64,000 bases of DNA from NCBI GenBank assembly GCA_937927335.1, contig CALBDU010000004.1, positions 62,001 through 126,000 on the forward strand. The letters are read 5' to 3'. Within the stretch, counting starts at the first letter, position 1. Each line of letters opens with the position of its first letter. This document shows positions 43,852 to 53,286 of the stretch, one piece after another. Origin of the DNA: an uncultured Clostridium sp. (GTDB taxonomy: Bacteria; Bacillota; Clostridia; Clostridiales; Clostridiaceae). The position numbers were made by a program, and so were the translations under genes. The notes under the pieces are model-generated. The model saw nothing but the letters and a program-made list of their open reading frames with translations. It had not been told where the DNA came from and did not search any database.

Positions 43852-45218
43852 TGATTAGGAAAAAAATCATTTTAACTGCTTGTGTAGCTTTATCAATAGT
43901 ACTTGGTACAGGTGGTTTTCAAAGTATAAAGGCAGACAGCACTGCGGTGGATTTAACAAAGGAAGCTGCAATAGAAAAGGCCCTGGATAATAACCTTCAA
44001 AAGCTTAAATTATATACAGCAATAGACACCATAACAAGAAATATAAAAAATTACGAGCAGCTAAGTGATGAAGTTGAAGATATGGAGGAGGGCTTTGAAG
44101 AATACAAAAGCGCCTACAAAGGCTTGTCAGCCAGCCAAAAATCCTTATTCACTCTTTATAACACTCAAGGCTCAGCCGCAGTTTCTACAGTTCTTGCAGG
44201 CTATGGCTACCCTGAAGCTCAAATAGAAGCTATACTGGGGCAGTTTGCAAAGCTTAATGCCGCCGGTCTGCAGCTAAAGGCTGCTAAGCTTGTGGATGAT
44301 AACCTTAAGCCTAAGGAATTAACAGAGGAACAGAGATACAATACCTTTGCATATCCTGAACAAATACCAGTGGTTCTAGCCAAGAACATGTACAAAAAAG
44401 CACAGCTTCAGAAGCAGGTAATTGAAGCGGCTGTAGATGTTAAGATAAACCAGGCTTATGACAGCATTCTATATGCTGACGACGGCTACAACCTCACCAA
44501 TGCTCTTTATAACAAACAGGTTAAGGATCTGGCTGAAACTGAAGCAAAATATCAGGCAGGCCAAATTTCCGAAGTGGAAAAAAACATAGATGAAATGGAA
44601 CTAAAGCAGTCAAAGCTGCAGCTGGATAATTTGTATCGCCAGGTTCAAAACGGAAAAATGCAGTTAAACCAGGCATTAGCTACAGATCTGGATACACAGT
44701 ATAATTTTACAGACCAGAAGTTGACCTTCAAGGAGCCTGCTTCATACCAGGAATATCTTGAGGATGCTCTTGCCAATAGGGCAGAAATTGAAGCAGCAAA
44801 AATAGATATTGATGAAAAACAGACAGTTTTTGATCTGGTTGAAACCTTTTTCGATAAGAATGATTATGAATACGTAAAGGCTCAGCAGGAACTTGCCATG
44901 GCAAAAGAAAAACAGGATGAAGTAATGAAAAATATTGAGATAGAAATTCAAAATTCCTATTTGGACGTTAAACAGAAACAATCAGCTAAATTGCTGGCTG
45001 ATGGAAAGCTTCAACAGGCAACTGTACAATACAACTCTGTCAGAGCCAGCTACGATGCAGGGGTAATGCCCGTATCAATGATGTGGAATGTGGAATTGGC
45101 TGTTAATCAGGCAAAAATGAACCAAAATAAAGCCATAAGAGATTATAACAATGCACTGTATGCACTAGAGCAAAATTCAAAAATTGGCACGGAATATGTA
45201 ATGGAAGGAGCAGAATAA
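43851..45218 (+). CDS. TolC family protein A
   Basis: The 455-residue secreted protein has a signal peptide (about 1-30) and two long coiled-coil halves of the outer membrane efflux type. The second is clearest: IEIEIQNSYLDVKQKQSAKLLADGKLQQATVQYNSVRASYDAGVMPVSMMWNVELAVNQAKMNQNKA, with the A.YDAG...... pattern typical of TolC homologues. Unlike the protein at 38149 it has no wall-binding repeats and no lipobox. Its start overlaps the tetR stop. How it is held at the surface of a monoderm is not evident. Confidence 0.82.
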   Translation: MIRKKIILTACVALSIVLGTGGFQSIKADSTAVDLTKEAAIEKALDNNLQKLKLYTAIDTITRNIKNYEQLSDEVEDMEEGFEEYKSAYKGLSASQKSLFTLYNTQGSAAVSTVLAGYGYPEAQIEAILGQFAKLNAAGLQLKAAKLVDDNLKPKELTEEQRYNTFAYPEQIPVVLAKNMYKKAQLQKQVIEAAVDVKINQAYDSILYADDGYNLTNALYNKQVKDLAETEAKYQAGQISEVEKNIDEMELKQSKLQLDNLYRQVQNGKMQLNQALATDLDTQYNFTDQKLTFKEPASYQEYLEDALANRAEIEAAKIDIDEKQTVFDLVETFFDKNDYEYVKAQQELAMAKEKQDEVMKNIEIEIQNSYLDVKQKQSAKLLADGKLQQATVQYNSVRASYDAGVMPVSMMWNVELAVNQAKMNQNKAIRDYNNALYALEQNSKIGTEYVMEGAE

Positions 45219-45219
45219 A

Positions 45220-46353
45220 ATGAAGAGAAGTAAAAGTATTGCAGTTTCAACTATGATAATGTCTTTTATGCTAATGTTTGGTTCGGTACCTGTAATGGGA
45301 GCTTCTGATAGCAGTACAGGGAATTCTGACCTTAATGCTCTCATTAGTAAAGCAAAAGATGAAAACCCGTCTCTTGCTCTTTATGATAAAAAAATTGCTA
45401 TTAGCAAAATAGCTGCAGCCAGGGCCGATGATCCTGCAGATGATGAAACGGATTACCAGAAGGAAATGCGTTTGAAGGTTAATCCGGATCGAAGAGATTT
45501 GGAACTTGAAAACCTTCAGTGGGATAGAGATGTTGAAGAGGAATCGGTGGTGCTGGATACAAAAAAATATTATTATCAAAGCATAATTGATGACAAGCTT
45601 ATAGAAATTCAAAATAATAAAATTGCTAGATTAAGTAAGGCTATTGAGGATAAAAAGCTTGGAATTCAGGTGGGCACTGAAGCAGAAACCTCCCTTATTA
45701 ATGACCAGGTTAACCTGAGCTCTGCCGAAACAACTCTATTACAGCTTAAAAATGATAAGCAGGATAACAGCATGAAGCTTAATTTGAATATAGATTCCAG
45801 CGTATCCGCAGATCACACTTTCCAGATGGTGGATGTGCCATATGAAGAATATACAGTTAAAGATATCAATGGTCTTGCAGAGGATATGTCAGAGGATTAT
45901 CACTCAATTAAATCAATGAAAAAGGAGCTTCATCTTGACATTGTTGAAGAAGGCATAGCTAAAGATTACGATGACGGCAAAAATATGCTGGAAAGAGCCG
46001 CCTACCCTAATACAGATTACAAATCCTATGCAGAAACCTTAAGTGATACCATTACAAACTTGGAATATACTATAGATGACGAAAAAAGAAACATAAATGC
46101 CAAGGTCAGAACAGATTATAATAATATATTGAATTTAAATAACAGTGTACAGGATAAGCAGTTGGAATATCAGCAGGCGTTAATTCAATATAACTCAGAA
46201 AAGGCCAAGCTTGATGTGGGAATGTCCACCCAGTCAAAATGTGATGAAGCCAGGGAAAATCTTGATACGGCACAGTGGGCCTACAACCAGGCAAAACTAG
46301 ATTATTTAGTTAGTGTTGAACAATTTAAAATTTATGTTGAAGATGTAATTTAA
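45220..46353 (+). CDS. TolC family protein B
   Basis: The 377-residue secreted protein begins two bases after the preceding stop. It has a signal peptide (about 1-28, VPVMGAS), then coiled-coil segments such as KKYYYQSIIDDKLIEIQNNKIARLSKAIEDKKLGIQVGTEAETSLINDQVNLSSAETTL and VQDKQLEYQQALIQYNSEKAKLDVGMSTQSKCDEARENLDTAQW, the OEP-type repeat again. It is shorter than typical TolC proteins (about 420-480). It has a similar tail to protein A, so the pair may form a heteromeric assembly (inference). Confidence 0.78.
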   Translation: MKRSKSIAVSTMIMSFMLMFGSVPVMGASDSSTGNSDLNALISKAKDENPSLALYDKKIAISKIAAARADDPADDETDYQKEMRLKVNPDRRDLELENLQWDRDVEEESVVLDTKKYYYQSIIDDKLIEIQNNKIARLSKAIEDKKLGIQVGTEAETSLINDQVNLSSAETTLLQLKNDKQDNSMKLNLNIDSSVSADHTFQMVDVPYEEYTVKDINGLAEDMSEDYHSIKSMKKELHLDIVEEGIAKDYDDGKNMLERAAYPNTDYKSYAETLSDTITNLEYTIDDEKRNINAKVRTDYNNILNLNNSVQDKQLEYQQALIQYNSEKAKLDVGMSTQSKCDEARENLDTAQWAYNQAKLDYLVSVEQFKIYVEDVI

Positions 46354-46381
46354 GCTTTAATCATTATAGGGGGATTGTATA

Positions 46382-47560
46382 ATGGGACAAAATATAAAGG
46401 AAGCAGTTTCTAAAGTTAGAAACTTTACTAAAGAAAAAAAGAAAATAATTATTCCAGTAGCAGTTGTTTTAATATTGGTAATTGTATTGGTGATGTTTAA
46501 AGCCTGCAGCGCAAACAAGGAAATGGCTGCAGAAAATCTTATTAAGGCACAAAATCAGAATTTTACCGTACAGGGCTCCGTTGAAACTGATGAAACTACC
46601 ATAAATACAAAAATAGCAGGGAATATTGCCAGCATCAATGTATCTGAAGGAGACAAGGTAAAAAAAGGTGATGTGCTGATGAATATAGACAGCCAGTCCC
46701 TGCTGGCGCAAAAGGCCCAGGCCGACGCGGCAGTAACAGCAGCAAACGGACAGCTTAAAGCTACACAGGCTGCAAGGGCGGCAGCAGCAGCAGTGGCCCA
46801 AAAGGCTGCAAATGGAGCTCAGTCGGAGGACATTGCCCAGGCAAAGGCTGCATATGACTATGCTCTTCAAGCCCAAACCTATGCAAGCGACTCCTATAAC
46901 AGAATACACACTCTGTTCCAGCAGGGTATAGTATCAAAGCAGCAGGATGATCAAACCCTAAACAGCCTGAATCAGGTGAATATGCAGGTAGAAGTGGCAA
47001 AGCAAACCTATGACAAGGCCCTTTCAGGCACAAGAGATGAAGACAAGCAGGCTGCAAATGCACAGGTGTCTCAGGCTGACGCCGCTATAGCAGCAGCAAA
47101 GGGACAGGTGGCTCAGGCCCAGGCTGCAGTGCAGCTGGTGCAAAGCTATCTAGATGATACTGTTATCATTGCTCCAGCAGATGGTGTAATAACAACAATC
47201 AATCCTAAGGTTGGGGAGCTTGTATCTACAGGAATGCCTTTAGTTGAAATAGCCAGCACCGAAAAACCATGGATAGAGGTAAAGGTGGAGGAATCAAAGC
47301 TTTCAATGATTTCTCTGGATCAAACGGTATCCATTAAGCTTATAGCATATAACGGTGAAACCTTCCAGGGTAAGGTTGTAAGGATCAATGAAAAGCCTGA
47401 TTTTGCCACAAAGAGAGCTACAAATGATAATGGTGAGTATGACATATTATCCTACGGTGTAAAGGTGGAATTTGATAATAAGGGCAAGGATCTTCATCCT
47501 GGAATGACTGCCATTGTTGATTTCGGAAAGATAAAAGACTTAACGAAAGCTGTGAATTAA
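46382..47560 (+). CDS. HlyD/EmrA-type membrane fusion protein
   Basis: The 392-residue adaptor has a membrane segment at about 20-37 (IIIPVAVVLILVIVLVMF), a first lipoyl half (GNIASINVSEGDKVKKGDVLMNIDSQSLLAQKAQADAAV), an Ala/Gln-rich coiled coil (about 110-255), a second lipoyl half (DTVIIAPADGVITTINPKVGELVSTGMPLVEIA) and a beta-barrel. It would connect the ABC-2 permeases to the two TolC-like proteins encoded upstream. ATG follows AGGGGG. Confidence 0.9.
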   Translation: MGQNIKEAVSKVRNFTKEKKKIIIPVAVVLILVIVLVMFKACSANKEMAAENLIKAQNQNFTVQGSVETDETTINTKIAGNIASINVSEGDKVKKGDVLMNIDSQSLLAQKAQADAAVTAANGQLKATQAARAAAAAVAQKAANGAQSEDIAQAKAAYDYALQAQTYASDSYNRIHTLFQQGIVSKQQDDQTLNSLNQVNMQVEVAKQTYDKALSGTRDEDKQAANAQVSQADAAIAAAKGQVAQAQAAVQLVQSYLDDTVIIAPADGVITTINPKVGELVSTGMPLVEIASTEKPWIEVKVEESKLSMISLDQTVSIKLIAYNGETFQGKVVRINEKPDFATKRATNDNGEYDILSYGVKVEFDNKGKDLHPGMTAIVDFGKIKDLTKAVN

Positions 47561-47561
47561 A

Positions 47562-48731
47562 ATGGATAAGCTGGAATTTACTTTACGGGCGAAAGAGTGG
47601 CTGGTTATATTTAAAAAAAGGCTCATGCTTTTCACCATGCTTTTTTTAATACCTGTATCCATGAGCTTTTTGCTGGGCTATGCCATGGAGGCAAAACAGG
47701 TAAAGAATATACCTACAATAATAATAGACAGGGATAACTCAGCCTTAAGCAGAAGCATCACGAAACAAATACGAAATAATGAAATATTTAAAATTGTGAA
47801 GTATTCTCAAAATGACAATGATATCAAGGAATACATGGAGCAGGGCAAGGCTATGGCAGCTGTGGTAATTCCTGAATCCTTCAACAAGGACCTGCTGGCT
47901 GGAAAGGGACCAAATGTGCTTGTATTTTATGATGCATCCCAAATGTCTGTAGCCAGTGCAGCTAAAGCCAGGATGACGGAAATATTATTAACTGTTAAAA
48001 CTGCTTACCTTATGCAGGTTATGGAGGGAAAGCTCAACGTACTGCCAAGCCAGGCTATTAAGGCAGCCCAGCCTATGTATTTCAATTATAGATTATTAAA
48101 TAATCCTACAAAAAACTATGTGAACTTTCTGCTTCCCGGTATGCTCATAGCCATTATTCAGGTTGGTCTTGTAATGATAGGAGCAGACAGAGTTAAGGAG
48201 AAGGATGAAAAATTCAGATACTGCATATATAAGGCGTTGTGCTGGGGCATACTTGGGGCAATATCCATAATAGCTACCTTCTGGGTGCAGTTCAGATTCT
48301 ATGACATGCCCTACAAGGGCAGCGTGGCTGGAGGACTTTTGCTGGATTTGCTGTTTTCTACAGGGGTAGTAAGCTTTGGAATGCTTGTTATGCAGGTAAT
48401 TCCAAATAAGCTGCTGGCAACCCAGATTTCAGCAATTTGCATGCTGCCAGCATCCATACTTGGTGGTTACACATATCCTCTTATGTCCATGCCAGCCTTT
48501 TTCCAGAAGCTTGGCTCTATCATGCCCTTTACTCATTTTGCAGAACCCATAAGGGATCTCATACTTCAGGATTTAGGCATAAAGTATGTAATGGGAGAAA
48601 TAATGTGGTTTCTAAAATTTTTAATTATAATATGGATAGCATTATTTATAGTGTTCTTTGCTAAAAAAATCGCTAAAGAGCTATGGCATAATCACAAGGC
48701 AGCAGAAAAGGCGGTGAGCAGCTATGAGTAA
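47562..48731 (+). CDS. ABC-2 type transporter permease, subunit 1
   Basis: The 389-residue membrane protein has an N-terminal helix (about 20-40), a large extracellular domain with IPTIIIDRDNSALSRSITKQIRNN and MAAVVIPESFNKDL, and five C-terminal helices with FLLPGMLIAIIQVGLVMIG and MPFTHFAEPIRDLILQ. These are features of the YhgE/YbhR-type ABC2_membrane_3 family used in drug or glycan export. It overlaps its paralogue by eight bases. No ATP-binding subunit is encoded in this operon. Confidence 0.9.
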   Translation: MDKLEFTLRAKEWLVIFKKRLMLFTMLFLIPVSMSFLLGYAMEAKQVKNIPTIIIDRDNSALSRSITKQIRNNEIFKIVKYSQNDNDIKEYMEQGKAMAAVVIPESFNKDLLAGKGPNVLVFYDASQMSVASAAKARMTEILLTVKTAYLMQVMEGKLNVLPSQAIKAAQPMYFNYRLLNNPTKNYVNFLLPGMLIAIIQVGLVMIGADRVKEKDEKFRYCIYKALCWGILGAISIIATFWVQFRFYDMPYKGSVAGGLLLDLLFSTGVVSFGMLVMQVIPNKLLATQISAICMLPASILGGYTYPLMSMPAFFQKLGSIMPFTHFAEPIRDLILQDLGIKYVMGEIMWFLKFLIIIWIALFIVFFAKKIAKELWHNHKAAEKAVSSYE

Positions 48732-49938
48732 TAAGGAAAGATTTTTGGTTATATTTAACTGGGTGAAAAATGTAGTAATATTGATACCATTAATAGTAGC
48801 CTTTACCTTCATATTCGGAAATGTATACAGTAAAACCTTTGTTCAGCAAATACCCATGGCCGTGATGGACCATGATAATTCAACAACCTCAAGAAGCATA
48901 TTACGGCAGTTTGATGACAGTGAAGGCATGAAAATTGCCTATTATGCAAGCTCAGACAGTGAGGTTGAAGAGCTGCTGCGGACCAAAAAGGTATCTGCAG
49001 GGTTAATTATACCTCGAAATTTTGAGGAAGACGTTAAACAGGGAAACGCACCAAAAACCTTGTATATGGTTGATATGACCAATCTTGTTATAGGCAACAA
49101 TGCTTTTGCTTATGGCAGTGAAATATTGAATACCTTAAATGCCGCAGTACAAATTCAAGTGCTTGAGGGCAAGGGGATGACAGCATTTGAATCAATGAAG
49201 GCAGCTACCTCCATGAATTTTGTCCAAAGAATGGTATATGACCCCCAGCTGAGCTACATGAAATATCTTATGTTTGGAATTTTCGGCATAATGATTCAGC
49301 AGACTATTCTGGAGGTGCTTGCACCTATTCTCATTGAGGATAAGCAGCGGCTTGTGAATCTGGAGTATAAATCTAAGGAATATAAAAAGTGTGTGCGGGG
49401 CGTATTGGAGAAGACATTGATTATAGCCGCCTGCTCAATAGTGGGAGCTACCCTTTGCTTCTTTGTTGCATGCAAATATTACAATCTTCCATTAAAAGGC
49501 TCCATTTTGAACAACTATATGCTGCTAATCATATTTATAATAAATATGATAGCGATATGCTTTTTCCTGGGAGGCTTTTTCAGGGAAGCGCTGCCCTGTG
49601 TGCAGCTGTGCATGTTTTTGTCGGTGCCTACGATACTGTCCAGCGGATATGCCTGGCCGGAGCTGATGCTGCCTGCCGGCTTCATGGACAAGGTCAACTT
49701 TATCTGGCCACTAGCATCCTTTATAAATCCTATAAGGGCCATAAACCTGAAGGGTACAGGAATAATCAGCATTCTCCCATATATAAAGGCAGGACTTATC
49801 CATGCAGCCATATGGATTCCTCTTGGAATAGGCTTTTATATATTCAGAATTCATGCAGATAAGCTTTTAAAGAAAAGGCTCAGAGAATTAACTGAACGGG
49901 CTGCTATGGAAGGGAAATCCACAAATCCACAAAGTTAG
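48724..49938 (+). CDS. ABC-2 type transporter permease, subunit 2
   Basis: The 404-residue paralogue of the preceding permease has IPMAVMDHDNSTTSRSILRQF and SAGLIIPRNFEEDV in the extracellular domain, the helices LMFGIFGIMIQQTILEVLAP and LLIIFIINMIAICFFLGGFF, and the signature WPLASFINPIRAINL. The two probably form the heterodimeric membrane core of an exporter, as YbhS and YbhR do. The energising ATPase must be supplied from elsewhere or has been lost. The operon ends at a long palindrome. Confidence 0.9.
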   Translation: MSNKERFLVIFNWVKNVVILIPLIVAFTFIFGNVYSKTFVQQIPMAVMDHDNSTTSRSILRQFDDSEGMKIAYYASSDSEVEELLRTKKVSAGLIIPRNFEEDVKQGNAPKTLYMVDMTNLVIGNNAFAYGSEILNTLNAAVQIQVLEGKGMTAFESMKAATSMNFVQRMVYDPQLSYMKYLMFGIFGIMIQQTILEVLAPILIEDKQRLVNLEYKSKEYKKCVRGVLEKTLIIAACSIVGATLCFFVACKYYNLPLKGSILNNYMLLIIFIINMIAICFFLGGFFREALPCVQLCMFLSVPTILSSGYAWPELMLPAGFMDKVNFIWPLASFINPIRAINLKGTGIISILPYIKAGLIHAAIWIPLGIGFYIFRIHADKLLKKRLRELTERAAMEGKSTNPQS

Positions 49939-49943
49939 ATTTA

Positions 49944-49978
49944 TGTCAATATCAGGTGCCAGGCACCTGATATTGACA
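49944..49978. repeat. Perfect palindromic GGTGCC/GGCACC element, probable bidirectional terminator
   Basis: TGTCAATATCAGGTGCC at 49944-49960 and its exact reverse complement at 49962-49978 flank a single A, giving a 17-bp perfect stem between convergent genes. It shares GGTGCC, GGCACC and TGTCAA words with the palindrome at 10356-10405. Confidence 0.8.
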
Positions 49979-49979
49979 T

Positions 49980-50513
49980 TTAGTTTTCAGTGGCTCCGTT
50001 GCTGGTGTTTGAGCTTTTCATGGCTTCCATGATTTTTTGGTTGATTGTATCTGCTTGGGACTGGGTAATTACATTACTAGACACAAGCTTGGACAATCTT
50101 CCGTCTGAAGGAGGGGTTCCAGCTGGCTTTTGACTATTACCTCCAGCAGGCCTATCAGCGGGTTTTTCGCTTGAGCTTGTACTAGTATTAGCATTAGAGG
50201 AGCCTGAATTAGCACTGGAGCTTGTACTAGTATCCTTTGCCTTATCAACCCCTGCTTTACCAGGAGAGCTTTCAACCAGTGCTGCAAGCACCTTGTCTGA
50301 TTGTGCCTGGGTTATTGTTTTATCAGTAACCAAAGCTGAAAGAACCTTTGTATACAATGCTTTCATCTCAGATTGTTTTGTAGTGTCAGCAGAGGTGGCG
50401 GCAGCAGCAGTAGAGGAGGCTGTATTTGAAGTACTAGTTGTACTGCAGCCTGCAAACAAGGCGGCAGTGATTAAAGATGCTGCTATTACAGCTGTTATTT
50501 TCTTTGTCTTCAT
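49980..50513 (-). CDS. Small Ser/Thr-rich lipoprotein
   Basis: The 177-residue protein has a lipoprotein signal peptide with lipobox LFAGC (Cys at about 22), then a Ser/Thr/Ala-rich stretch and two short similar segments, LSALVTDKTITQAQSDKVLAAL and LSKLVSSNVITQSQADTINQKI, separated by a Ser/Asn/Pro-rich low-complexity linker. The repeated unit 'L..LV....ITQ.Q.D' is a small helical hairpin seen in several clostridial secreted proteins, and no function is known to me. It is convergent with the exporter operon and divergent from the S41 protease gene. Confidence 0.75.
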   Translation of the reverse strand: MKTKKITAVIAASLITAALFAGCSTTSTSNTASSTAAAATSADTTKQSEMKALYTKVLSALVTDKTITQAQSDKVLAALVESSPGKAGVDKAKDTSTSSSANSGSSNANTSTSSSEKPADRPAGGNSQKPAGTPPSDGRLSKLVSSNVITQSQADTINQKIMEAMKSSNTSNGATEN

Positions 50514-50594
50514 TTCACATCATCCATTCTAAGTATATTTATAATATATATTAATTGGTGAATGTGGAATAATTATCATAGAATTATCTAAAAT

Positions 50595-50617
50595 TATGTG
50601 AATATTGTTTTCACATA
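50595..50617. promoter_or_regulatory. Palindromic operator-like site in the lipoprotein/S41 divergent region
   Basis: TATGTGAA (50595-50602) and TTCACATA (50610-50617) form a perfect 8+8 inverted repeat with a 7-base spacer, in the promoter region between two divergent genes. No T-run follows, so it reads as a protein-binding site. Confidence 0.45.
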
Positions 50618-50667
50618 GCAAATATCTCCTTTTTCTGATAGAATATTTGTAACTGGAGATGATGAAT

Positions 50668-52071
50668 ATGAAAACAGATCGTACTAAATTAAAAAGAAAC
50701 CTTACATGTTTTATAATATTTTTGACAATGCTCATTTTACCTGGCATAAAAGTTTCAGCAGCAAACTCAGCAGATCCATTGCTTTATGCAAAACAACTGA
50801 TACAAACCTACTATATTGGGGATGTAACAGAATCACAGTTAAATGCAGCTACAGATGTGGACAGCCTTGTTAAATCTCTCAATGATCCTTATTCAGCATA
50901 TTTTACGGAACAGGAATATACGGAGTTTATTAACAGCATCAATAACAGCTTTTCAGGCATTGGAGTACAGATTGACAAGTCAACCGATGGCATCAAGGTA
51001 ATTACCGTTTTTGATGGTACACCAGCCAAGGCTGCAGGCCTGGCAGCAGGAGATATAATTCTTACGGCTGACGGTCATGAGCTGAGCCAGCTTTCAGTGG
51101 AGGAGTCGGTGAAATATATTAAAGGACTATCCGGCACCAGGGTAAATTTGCAGGTTAAAAGAAACGACGATATACTTACCTTTAATGTGGAAAGAACGGA
51201 TATAGTGCTGCCCACTGTAGAAAATGAGATGATAGACAACCATATTGGCTACATCAAAATTACATCCTTTGGAGAAAAGACAGGCTCTGAATTTCAAACG
51301 GCCCTAACAAAATTGAAAGCATATACTCCGGATTGTTACATTATTGACCTCAGAAACAACGGAGGGGGCTATATGAGCACTGCCTTTGATATTGCAGGAT
51401 ACTTTATAGGTGACAATACGGTTTTAAAAACCCAGGCAAAATCTGGACAAGCTTCAAGCTATAACGCAACAAAACAGGATATATTAATAGACAAGCCTAC
51501 CATTTTTCTTATAAATGGATATAGTGCCAGTGCTTCTGAAATACTGGCTGCAGCGGTAAAGGACAACAAGAAAGCTCTGTTCATAGGTGAAAAAACCTAC
51601 GGCAAGGGAGTAGCACAAAACATATTTATGCTGCCAGACAGCAGTTATATGAAATTGACAACACTTAAATTTGTTTCGCCTCTTGGAAATGAAATAAACA
51701 AAGTTGGGATTACTCCGGATATTATAGTAAAGGATGATCTTGACAATGGCATAAGTTCCCTTAATGCAGCAAGAATATTACTAAGCAGTATTAATAGAAA
51801 TGGTGATGGAAGTTTTACTGCGGCAGGAAACACCTATAACGTAAATTTAACCACAGCAAAAAGCCAGAATAATTTAAATACCTTTCTATACCTTAAAGCA
51901 AACTACAAATATGTTCAGTCTCAGGTTTCTTCAACAGAAAATAATACTGGTGATTCCATGGATACAGCAGCGCTGCCAAACACAGGATCTGCTTTAGACT
52001 TCCAGAACCTAAGCTTAACAGGTATTATACTGATGCTTTCAGGGGCATTTGTTTTGAAAAGGTTACAATAG
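50668..52071 (+). CDS. S41-family (CtpA-like) protease with PDZ domain and LPXTG-type sorting signal
   Basis: The 467-residue protein has a signal peptide (about 1-32), a PDZ domain (about 90-175; GIGVQIDKSTDGIKVITVFDGTPAKAAGLAAGDIIL) and an S41 catalytic core with IIDLRNNGGGYMSTA, the nucleophile region INGYSASASEILAAAVKD and the base Lys in EKTYGKGVAQN. The C-terminus has LPNTG (436-440), a hydrophobic stretch and a basic KRLQ tail, matching a sortase sorting signal. It would cleave surface or secreted proteins at exposed C-termini while linked to the wall. I chose the third ATG (50668), nine bases after GGAG. Confidence 0.9.
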   Translation: MKTDRTKLKRNLTCFIIFLTMLILPGIKVSAANSADPLLYAKQLIQTYYIGDVTESQLNAATDVDSLVKSLNDPYSAYFTEQEYTEFINSINNSFSGIGVQIDKSTDGIKVITVFDGTPAKAAGLAAGDIILTADGHELSQLSVEESVKYIKGLSGTRVNLQVKRNDDILTFNVERTDIVLPTVENEMIDNHIGYIKITSFGEKTGSEFQTALTKLKAYTPDCYIIDLRNNGGGYMSTAFDIAGYFIGDNTVLKTQAKSGQASSYNATKQDILIDKPTIFLINGYSASASEILAAAVKDNKKALFIGEKTYGKGVAQNIFMLPDSSYMKLTTLKFVSPLGNEINKVGITPDIIVKDDLDNGISSLNAARILLSSINRNGDGSFTAAGNTYNVNLTTAKSQNNLNTFLYLKANYKYVQSQVSSTENNTGDSMDTAALPNTGSALDFQNLSLTGIILMLSGAFVLKRLQ

Positions 52072-52184
52072 TCGACAAACCTTGGCAAGCATGAACAACT
52101 TGGACAGCAAAAATCCGGTGACAAGCCAGCAAAAAAGTACAATATCTATAATAAGTTTCACAATCTGTGAAAATGGGGTATATT

Positions 52185-53171
52185 ATGAAAAATGCAAATA
52201 AATTTTTTACAGCGGTTTTAACAGCATTGCTTGTTTCCTCTGGAGGCTTTTTTAATCATGAGGTTTACGCCTCGGATTATTCAGGCTGGAAGCAGGTGAA
52301 AGGCAAATGGTATTATTATGATAATGGCAGCCTTCTAAAGGATGCCTGGGCCCAGGATACCAAGGGCTGGTGTTATCTCAGTGCCGAAGATGGCTCACAG
52401 ATTAAAAGCGGCTGGGCAAAAGACCTAAATGGCTGGTGCTATCTGGATTCTGACGGTTATTGGGTGAACCATGCTGCTTTAGCTAAGGATAACCTGGGAT
52501 ATTGCATTATTGGTGATGATGGGTATTGGACAGGCCAAAGGCAGGAGCTTAATGTTATGTCAACCATTCAAATCGCCAAAAATGTAGTATCTGTGGTATC
52601 TGTTGAGGTTATGGACAGTACCGGCACTGTTTACACCAAGGCCAGCGGTTGTGTAGCTGCCGGCGATGGTAAAATTATTACCAATTACCACACTATAGAT
52701 GGAGCAGCCAGTATAAAAGTGATTCTTCAGGACGGTACGGCTTATGATATAGAAGGTATTTTAGGCTTTAGCAGAGAAAAGGACATAGCAGTATTGAAAT
52801 TGAAAAATGCGGACAATTTGACTCCTGTAATCTTTGGAAATTCAGATAATATACAGCTTGGCGAGCATATTGTGGCGATAGGCAATCCAGGCGGCTACAT
52901 GGGTACCGTGTCCGAAGGAATAATAAGCGGTATTCACAGGCTTAATTTTGATTTAAGGCAGGCAGAGGATTTCCAGATAAGTGCTCCTATAACAAATGGA
53001 AGCTCTGGAGGCGGAGTTTTCAATATGCAGGGCCAGTTGGTGGGAATAACCTATGCAGGAAACCTTGGGGCAGGGAATCTCAATTTTGCAATTCCCATTA
53101 ATGATGTAAAGCCTTACCTGCTGGAAAACAACCTTACATCTTTAAAAAATATTAACTTTATAAATCCATAA
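52185..53171 (+). CDS. HtrA-like trypsin-fold protease with choline-binding-type repeats
   Basis: The 328-residue secreted protein has a signal peptide (about 1-30), four aromatic wall-binding repeats (34-118; GWCYLSAEDGSQIKSGWAKD, LDSDGYWVNHAA) and a trypsin-like serine protease domain (about 125-320). The triad is visible as His169 (ITNYHTI), Asp200 (KDIAVLK) and Ser274 (NGSSGGGVF). There is no PDZ domain, unlike classical HtrA. It is probably held in the wall, where it could process S-layer-like or other repeat-bearing proteins. The ATG at 52185 follows GGGGT; an in-frame GTG lies six codons upstream. Confidence 0.9.
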   Translation: MKNANKFFTAVLTALLVSSGGFFNHEVYASDYSGWKQVKGKWYYYDNGSLLKDAWAQDTKGWCYLSAEDGSQIKSGWAKDLNGWCYLDSDGYWVNHAALAKDNLGYCIIGDDGYWTGQRQELNVMSTIQIAKNVVSVVSVEVMDSTGTVYTKASGCVAAGDGKIITNYHTIDGAASIKVILQDGTAYDIEGILGFSREKDIAVLKLKNADNLTPVIFGNSDNIQLGEHIVAIGNPGGYMGTVSEGIISGIHRLNFDLRQAEDFQISAPITNGSSGGGVFNMQGQLVGITYAGNLGAGNLNFAIPINDVKPYLLENNLTSLKNINFINP

Positions 53172-53175
53172 GCTG

Positions 53176-53202
53176 GGAGAATCTTTTACAGGGTTCTCCT
53201 TT
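53176..53202 (+). terminator. Terminator between the two HtrA-like genes
   Basis: GGAGAATC pairs with GGTTCTCC around an eight-base loop and is followed by TTT. The T-run is short. Confidence 0.6.
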
Positions 53203-53286
53203 AACACTTAGCTTTGACAATTTTTATTGTTAGAAGTTGGAAACAATAGTATAATAACTATTGTATACCCGTTTAGGAGGAATATG

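Noticed and set aside
38149..46353. TolC-like proteins as evidence of an outer membrane (diderm Firmicute)
   Set aside because: No Omp85, LPS or Lpt genes are seen. The choline-binding-type repeats, LicD, LPXTG signal and SecA2/S-layer genes indicate a monoderm wall. TolC-family annotations do occur in clostridia.
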